In this document: piece after piece, positions 57,735 through 64,000 of the stretch
How positions within the stretch are numbered: position 1 is the stretch's first letter
How the letters are laid out: each line of letters opens with the position of its first letter
Source of the DNA: Lucinisca nassula
Lineage: Eukaryota; Mollusca; Bivalvia; Lucinida; Lucinidae
Length of the DNA: 64,000 nucleotides
Direction: 5' to 3'
NCBI GenBank assembly: GCA_963580285.1
Contig: OY757024.1
Span: 118,359,203-118,423,202, forward strand
Made by a program: the position numbers and the translations under genes
The notes under the pieces: model-generated
Told to the model about the DNA's origin: nothing
Database searches by the model: none
Seen by the model: the letters and a program-made list of their open reading frames with translations, nothing else

Positions 57735-58445
57735 CAAATGTACGGAACCCGGGAAGGGACATTTCTGTCCCAGTATCTACCCAAACTGACTTTAAAACAA
57801 TAAAAATAGAGTGGAGAGGAAAACAAGATGTCGTTTAAACGATATAACATGTCCTTTAAACGACAAATTTCTTATTTTGTTTTCCACTATGTAAAAGTAG
57901 AGTAGAATTTAAAACAATAAAATTTGAATGGAACAGAAAACGAAAATATGTCGTTTGAACGACATATATTTCTTGTTTTCCTTTCCACTCTGAAAAAGTA
58001 GTATGGAATTTAAAACAATAAAGATATCGTTTAAATCGACAAAGTCTTGACCTCCCATTCAACATAACATGTTGTTTAATTGATATAATCCTAGCATTCC
58101 ATTGGTTGGGGAATTCACGCGGAATCTATGTTAAAAAACGAGATCTGTCAAGATTATGTCGATTAAACGATATCTTTATTGTCTTAAATTTCATGCTACT
58201 GTTTTTCAGAGTGGAAAGAAAAACAAGGAATATGTCTTTGAACGACATATTTTTGTTTTCTGTTTCATTCTAATTTTATTTTTTTCCAATTCCAACCTAC
58301 TTTTTCAGAGTTGAAAGGAAAACAAGACATGTGTAGTTTAAACGACATATTTCTTGTTTTCCTCTCTACTCTAATTTTATTGTTTTAAATTCTGTTTTGC
58401 TAGATACTGAAATAGAAATGTCCCTCCCCGGGTTCCGTGCAAATG
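57735..58445. mobile_element. 0.7-kb nested palindrome element
   Basis: Outer arms of about 320 bp: left starts GTACGGAACCCGGGAAGGGA, right ends with the inverse TCCCTCCCCGGGTTCCGTGC. Each arm itself contains smaller palindromes of the type ATATGTCGTTTGAACGACAT with GGAAAACAAG/CTTGTTTTCC flanks (about 57830, 57950, 58240, 58350). The unpaired centre is about 58060-58100. No ORF. Confidence 0.75.
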
Positions 58446-58699
58446 GACCAGTAAGACCCGTTTTGTTCGCAGCGAAGCTAATATATAAATAATGCGTCTT
58501 GATTTCAGATGGAAATATAATGTTTTTCAAGTAAATTAAGTGTTGAAATGCTATATGCCCAAGAGATAAGCAAGGATAAAGAATCTGATTTACAAAGCTT
58601 TAAACCTCCCCTCGCCTAGGTTTCTGTAGTGGAGTCGTCTATCATTGAATTGTGACAAGTCCTTTGTTTAGAATAGGAGGTTTAAGGGACAATTATAAA

Positions 58700-58775
58700 C
58701 TGGATAGCAAACAATGTAGTCCCTGATGAGATGGTTCGGCGGAGCAATCTCGTCTGGATCTACACTGTTTGGATA
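58700..58775. mobile_element. Pal-J palindrome
   Basis: GCAAACAATGTAGTCCCTGA faces TGGATCTACACTGTTTGG. Confidence 0.6.
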
Positions 58776-58975
58776 CGTTCCTGTACCGCTGTAGGGAATG
58801 AAAGGGTATAAAAAGCTCAGAGTCGTGAGGGTTTGCATAATGTACAATGTGCTAATGTCTTTTTTTTATGACGTATCGGGTTTTATTGCCCTATCAAAAG
58901 CATTTCACTTATATGAGCGCGCCTGTACAGTTTCATGCTATACGGTATATTTCATGCAGATTTCAGTAAAGAACG

Positions 58976-59118
58976 TGAGTGTTTGAGTTCTACGTCTCAC
59001 CAACAGCTAAGGTCATACGGAGACGGGAGCTCGGTTTAAAGACTCATCCGAATGCCTGGATCGATCCTGCGATCCCTGGTTCACAAGTAGCATGACCACT
59101 ACACCACGGAGGCTTCTC
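58976..59118 (-). mobile_element. SINE-2
   Basis: GAGTTCTACGTCTCACCAAC, GGTCATACGGAGACGGGAGC, GATCGATCCTGCGATCCCTG. The head is slightly shortened. Confidence 0.75.
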
Positions 59119-59239
59119 AGTAAAGAACACAACTTTTCGTTCTAATTGTATACACGAACGTTATGAAAACATGCCTATTCAATATATTGAAATTTTTCAC
59201 AACCAGAAAAGGATATTTTCAGATGAAATATCCGATAGG

Positions 59240-59775
59240 TTTCTGTCTCTGGTCGGGCCCATCGGAGTCTAACTGTTGGTTTTCTTTTGCTCCAGCATTT
59301 CAGTGGTTTCTTGCTGTCGAGTCCTCACCGTTGTCTCACCTCTGTGGTGTTTTGATTTTTTGTGTTCACGGAGATGTTGCACTGATGAGTTAGGAGGCCT
59401 TCATGCGGACTGAACACATTATTTGTCTAAATCGCGACGGAGGGCGAGGGATTGTGGCCACGTAAAATCGATTTAAGCCCCCCCCACACCCCCCCCCCCC
59501 CCAGTGGAAATCATTCCACTGACCGTTCCAAGGCGGTTCTTCTTTGGCGGTTTATTTATGGTGTTGTTTGTTACTTACTGTGTGTATCACTTGTGTCTTT
59601 TTATTTTGGATGGCCATATGGCCATTTTTTGGGAAAGTAACTGTCCTTATGGCCTTCCTTTGTTTAGGTTTCCATTATGGTCTGGTCGCTTAATGTTTGT
59701 GTTTCTTTCCCTTTGGTGTCTTTGATGGGTGGAGTAAGTTAATTGTATCGATTCCTGATCTTTGTTTTACTTCTC
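59240..59775 (+). mobile_element. PLE 3' tail
   Basis: GTCTCTGGTCGGGCCCATCG to CGATTCCTGATCTTTGTTTT. It belongs to the ATGGCCATATGGCCA subvariant shared with 460-1190, 37655-38425 and 45030-45530. Confidence 0.85.
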
Positions 59776-59975
59776 CTTTTCTTATCTTTGCTCTAAACAT
59801 AGATTGTGGGTACTCGTTAGAATCGCCTCGACGAGCGGTTCTAATGAGTACCCACAATCTATGCTTTTGAGCACAAATAAGAGAAAATAATATGTACCCC
59901 TGTAAATTCCAGGTTTACTATATAAATGGGGCTTATGGTGGGGGGGAGTAAATTTATATAGGCGTGTTTTCGCGT
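59776..59975 (+). mobile_element. Hp-B MITE, left end missing
   Basis: Core 59808-59850 (GGTACTCGTTAGAATCGCCT / GCGGTTCTAATGAGTACC), GAGCACAAATAAGAGAAAAT, TATATAGGCGTGTTTTCGCG. The left half is replaced by the PLE tail junction. Confidence 0.7.
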
Positions 59976-60099
59976 AGAAACTTTGAGTTGAGCTTTAGAA
60001 AGTTGAGCTTTAGAAAGTCCTATATACGAATACCAGAAATCATTGTCTTTAAATAAGAATCAGAACTGAATCAGAATTGTTACTGGTGACACATCAAAT

Positions 60100-61005
60100 G
60101 ACATTCATATACCAGAACCTGTGGTATGGGAAGTTAGTTCCTAGCACTTACCAAAGAGGTAAACTTAGCTACACAATCCTCAGCACCTTCAGTCGTCGAA
60201 ATAATCGAATCGGGAAGCTAATGGTTCGGGGGAAGAACGATTCTTTATAAATGTCAGTTCTTGTAGTAAGGGTCTGAAACGTCGTTGAATGGTGCTTTCT
60301 ACAGTGCCTAGCTGAGGAAACAAGGTCACCTGTTGGAATGCTGGCAGCACCCTTTAGACCTTTGTATAAGGGTATAAGCCTACTGTCTCTTCTCCTTTTC
60401 TTGAGAGACTCCCAACTTAATTTTCCTAGAATTCCAGTTATGGTCCCAATTTCAAAGCAGTAATAACCTGAGCAGCCCTAATCTGAACTTTTTCAATTTC
60501 TTAATTAAGGACCATTATGCATTTGCCATATTCCAAGATTGGGCGAACAAGTCCCATATATGCTGTCTCTCTCACATCCTGAGGACACTGATGAATATGT
60601 CGCCTCAGGAAACCAAGTGTTCTATTGGCCTTTGTACACATGTTGCTTATGTGTGTATTCCATCTCAGATCGTGAATGATTGCCACACCAAGGTGTTTAA
60701 TGGAATTCACATTTTCGAGGACCGTTCCCTCAAAGGTGTGGGAAGCCTCAATTTTATTTGAGAGCCTTCCCTCCACTTCCATAACCAATTATTTGGATTT
60801 AAGTAGTTTATGAGGAGGTGTGTCAAAAGCCTTCTCGAAGTCCAGAATAAATGTGTCCACCTGCCCCTCTTTGTCCAAGATTTTTGCCCAATCATTAATA
60901 ACCGTGCTCAACTGAGATTCACAACTATGCCTTTTCCTAAATGCATGTTGTCTGACTGACAAAAAGTTGTGTTCATCCAAGTGAGCCGTAAAGTTTGGGC
61001 AGAGA
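60100..61005 (-). pseudogene. LINE relic with the reverse-transcriptase palm deleted
   Basis: Minus strand: an N-terminal RT block with HNFLSVRQHAFRKRHSCESQ and 'Asp-Thr-Phe-Ile-Leu-Asp-Phe-Glu-Lys-Ala-Phe-Asp-Thr-Pro-Pro-His' (motif A). Then a stop and a jump straight to 'Val-Asn-Ser-Ile-Lys-His-Leu-Gly-Val', LGFLRRHIHQCPQDVRETAY and 'Leu-Val-Arg-Pro-Ile-Leu-Glu-Tyr'. C-terminal pieces (Trp-Glu-Ser-Leu-Lys-Lys-Arg-Arg; Leu-Tyr-Lys-Gly-Leu-Lys-Gly) extend to about 60110. The catalytic Phe-Ala-Asp-Asp block is missing, a deletion of roughly 150 codons. Jockey/CR1-like. Confidence 0.75.
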
Positions 61006-61480
61006 CACCATAGGGAAAGAAACACAAACATGAAATAACAAACCCTAATGGAAACATCAACAGCGGAAAGCCAAAAGGAAAGTTGCTTTCCCACAAAATG
61101 GCCGATAGGCTATCCAAAATAAAATAATATAAGCGACACAAACACCCAAAGACAAACCATAACAAAAATATACCGCGACAGAAGAACCGCCATGGACGGT
61201 CAGCGGAAACGAATTCCACTGGTGGGCTTAAATCGAATTTACGTGGCCACAATCCTCGCCTTTACTTCCGTCGCGATTAAGACAAATGATTTGTTCAGTC
61301 CGCATGAAGGCCTCCTAACTCACCAGTGAAACATCTCCGTAAACACAAAAATCAAACAACCACAGAGAAGAAACAACGGTGAGGACTCGACAGCAAGAAA
61401 CAACTGAAATGCTGGAGCAAAAGAAAACCAACGATTAGACTCCGATGGGCCCGACCAGAGACAGAGCACCAGGTACCAAA
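61006..61480 (-). mobile_element. PLE tail fused to the LINE relic
   Basis: Starts abruptly in GGGAAAGAAACACAAACATG, includes AAATCGAATTTACGTGGCCA and ends CCCGACCAGAGACAGAGC. Same strand as the LINE relic, with no gap between. Confidence 0.75.
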
Positions 61481-61489
61481 ACCTGCTCA

Positions 61490-62520
61490 GAATGATCATC
61501 GTGACAATATCTCGGTCAAGTTCGAAATGGGTTACGTCGGATGAAAAAGTAGGTCAGTAAGTCAAGCCATAGACAAACGTTGTGAACACTCTAGAGGCCA
61601 TACGTTTGGTTCAATCGTCCTAAATCTTGATCTGAATGATCATTTTGACAATTATATCTGGGTCAAGTTCGAATATAGGTCACGTCGAATCAAAACGTAG
61701 ACCAGTAGGTTATTTTGCCATAATTTTTTAACCGTTTGCGATAGAGCCTTCATATTTAGCATGTAGGTTCCATGTGACAATGGTTCCCCACACATACAAA
61801 AATATTTGAACTGTGACCCTGACATTGACCTGTGATCTGCTTTATCATAACTTTTTAACCATTTGACCTATGACCTTTACCTTTGACCTCTTTTGTCAAA
61901 ACTTTTGAAGCATTTGAGATAGAGCCTTCATAAATGGCATGTTGGTTTCTTATGACAAGGGCTTCCTATTCATACATAAAAGGATCTGTGACCTTGACAT
62001 TGACATGTGACCTACTTTATTATAACTCTTGAACCATTTGAGGCAGAGCCTTCATATTTGGCATGTATGTTCCTCATGACAAGGATTTTACCTGTGACCT
62101 TGACATTTGGCCTACTTTGTCATGTCCTTTGAACCATTAAAGATAGAGCCTTCGTATTTTGCATGTAGGCTCCTTTTGACAAGGACAACCCACCCATAAA
62201 AAACTTTTGACTTATGACCTTGATCTTTGACCTACTTGGTCATAACTTTCAAACCATTTGACATAAATTCTTCATTTTTGGCATGTAAATTCTTTGTGAC
62301 AGGGGATTCCCACTCATACAAAAGTTTTTGACCTGTGTCCTTGACCTTTGACCTACTTTGTCATAACTTTATAACCATTTTAGATAGAGCGTTCATATTT
62401 TGGATGTAGGTTCCTTGTGACAAGGGCTTCCAATTCATACAAAGATATTGTGACCTTGACCTCGACCTGTGACCTACTTTATCATACAATTTTTAACCAT
62501 TTGAGATAGATCCAGCACCT
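61490..62520 (+). repeat. Minisatellite with TGACCT arrays
   Basis: About eight diverged units of 110-150 bp, each with 'TAACTTTT-AACCATTTGA', 'GATAGAGCCTTCATATTT', 'GGCATGTAGGTTCCTTGTGA' and 'TGACCTTGACCTTTGACCTA'. Two exact DR1 words occur: TGACCTATGACCT (61864-61876) and TGACCTTTGACCT (62342-62354). Confidence 0.8.
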
Positions 62521-62765
62521 TATCACAGGTTAATTAATACTTTTGTTTGTCCGCAACTCCTGCAGTATTTGGCGCCGGACATTGAAACTGGCAACACATT
62601 TTAGACATGCATTTAAGATGTACATACAGGAACCAGGGTGTTGATCCAACCCCTTATTGCAGAATTATTACCCCTTAAACGATTTAAACGTTTTAGCCAT
62701 ATGTTTCTTGGAGAATGTTGCAGTTTCTAGTTTAGTTAGAATGTGTGCATGACTACTGCATATAC

Positions 62766-63115
62766 AGTCCAACTTCAATGGCTCGAACACCTGTGGGACC
62801 TTGAAAATCTGTTCGAGACAGGGGTAGTTCGAGCCACTGAGCTAACTGTCAGGGGGCATAACGAGATACTTTTAGACATCTTTCCGGTGTTCTATAATGA
62901 AAATGTATGCTGGGTGTACTCATTAGAATCGCCTCATCGAGGCGATTCTAATGAGTACACACAGCATACATTTGCAAGATAAAAGACTAAAACCTCCTTA
63001 ATTATCTCCCACTATTTCTTATGTAGAGGATTTCGCTAGGGACTCAAGAACTGGTTCGACTCAGCCATGGTAAACGAGCCATCGGTGTTCGAGCCATCGA
63101 AGTTCTACTGTATCA
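62766..63115 (-). mobile_element. Hp-C MITE
   Basis: TA-flanked; CAGTCCAACTTCAATGGCTC and its inverse GCCATCGAAGTTCTACTG; perfect core 62915-62962 (TACTCATTAGAATCGCCTC). Confidence 0.85.
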
Positions 63116-63305
63116 AACACACTATTAAACTAGTGAGACATATGGTAGGGGAAGTCATCACCTTAAGCGATGGTCTAGTTTTTGCACCAAGAGTGTAAAA
63201 TGCGGTGCCGCAAAAAAGGCAGTGTCTTAATTTCATATTATTATTTGTATATGAACAAAGTCGGACCCCGACTGAGCTTTAGTTCCAATATTAATGTCTC
63301 GGGCT

Positions 63306-63622
63306 GATAAGAGGATCATACATATTAAACGAAAGCCTCGCAGTTTATCCCTTTTCCTCAACGAGTTTAATAAATTTAATAAAACACGAGCACGAATGCA
63401 AGATTCTATTTATCATATGGCATTTAAAACGCATTTTATTCTCGATTATTGAAAGAATATTAATATTGCGCTATTAGTAAACGCAACGTCGTTAAGGCCG
63501 TCGTACATGTAACATTGCGAGACGTATCTAGCTAATTTGTATATTTAATCCACTAGTGGATTATCGAAAATATTACATGGCGTTATTACACTCTAAGACG
63601 CGACGTCATATGATAAAATTCG
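63306..63622 (+). mobile_element. Fb-E MITE upstream of gene C
   Basis: Left arm shortened, TATCCCTTTTCCTCAACGAG, ATCCACTAGTGGATTATCG, CGCGACGTCATATGATAAA end. It stops about 130 bp before the gene C start codon. Confidence 0.75.
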
Positions 63623-63749
63623 GATGACAACAAAACACGTGAAATATCTATGTACGAAACATGTCTTTGTCGGACGCGGCCAATATATTGGTTGGGCGTT
63701 GGCCATACAACACAAGCTGTTCATATAGGAGACAAGTCTGAAAGACAAT

Positions 63750-63804
63750 ATGACTGATCGGGATTTATTCTTGATTGTGTATATCATTGCGAGTTTTCAA
63801 ACAG
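63750..63804 (+). CDS. Gene C: first exon with signal peptide (gene continues past the window)
   Basis: ATG at 63750 opens 18 codons, MTDRDLFLIVYIIASFQT, a short charged start followed by a hydrophobic core, and ends AAACAG|GTAATG. This is a typical signal-peptide exon. It leaves in phase 1, the phase gene A exon 2 requires, on the same strand and downstream of gene A. A tandem paralogue of gene A is a reasonable inference, but no coding sequence is shared in view. An Fb-E MITE ends about 130 bp upstream, within the likely promoter or 5'UTR. Confidence 0.5.
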
Positions 63805-64000
63805 GTAATGTTACCTTTGTAATTAACTTTTATGTTTTTAAACATGAATTTAACCCACAACGTTGTGCGTGCTGAAGAGCGCGTTTAATTACTGAAAAGC
63901 ATATTATTGACATTGGTATCAACATAAGTTCTCAAGTTTTGATTGTAGCTTCCCGAAACGAACATATAAGTAAGTTTCGGATACAAGCTTGAAAGAGTTT

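Noticed and set aside
58715..58760. CTGATGAGATGG as another hammerhead
   Set aside because: No GAA and no stem III follow; it is the arm of a Pal-J palindrome.

Overview
The window is a repeat-saturated stretch of animal nuclear DNA, most likely from a bivalve mollusc. I infer this from intron-split genes with GT-AG splice sites, a mucin-like chitin-binding (peritrophin-A) protein with a SEA domain, tRNA-headed SINEs, many foldback MITEs and long simple repeats. There are no bacterial operons. The species is not identified.

Two host genes can be assembled, plus the start of a third. Gene A (+, exons between 9790 and 34323) encodes a secreted SEA / Ser-Thr-rich / ChtBD2 protein. Seven exons join in phase to give 443 residues and a stop; only the signal-peptide exon is missing, probably upstream. 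Gene B (-, 50503 to 48470) is a two-exon gene for a 187-residue protein with a C-terminal membrane anchor. Gene C is a single signal-peptide exon at 63750-63804 (+). Its end phase is the one gene A needs from its missing first exon, so it may begin a tandem paralogue that continues past the window.

Nearly everything else is mobile DNA. The families, with working names, are: (i) a retroelement with a Penelope-like reverse transcriptase and a long conserved 3' tail ('PLE'), in more than a dozen fragments; (ii) three SINE families (SINE-1 and SINE-2 with tRNA-like heads, SINE-3 about 300 bp with clear target duplications); (iii) MITE families Hp-A, Hp-B and Hp-C, which have different ends but share one central hairpin, about 33 copies; (iv) other foldback families (Fb-D to Fb-H, Pal-J, Pal-K); (v) a Tc1-like element deleted down to its DNA-binding domain; (vi) LINE relics; (vii) a miniature LTR retrotransposon with a tRNA-like gene inside its LTR; (viii) short repeats carrying hammerhead ribozyme motifs; (ix) minisatellites and simple repeats.

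Layout: 1-9.8 kb PLE, SINE and MITE debris; 9.8-34.3 kb gene A with TE-filled introns; 34.3-48.4 kb Tc1, PLE, MITEs and minisatellites; 48.4-50.5 kb gene B; 50.5-63.7 kb MITEs, SINEs, the miniature LTR element, a 0.7 kb nested palindrome, a LINE relic and a minisatellite; 63.75 kb start of gene C.

The observations most worth checking are a hammerhead ribozyme with all core bases intact (32028-32073, minus) and a second near-intact one inside the Tc1 element; the miniature LTR element; the hairpin core shared by MITE families with unrelated ends; and MITE ends lying against gene A splice acceptors. Repeat boundaries were read by eye and may be off by 5-20 bp.
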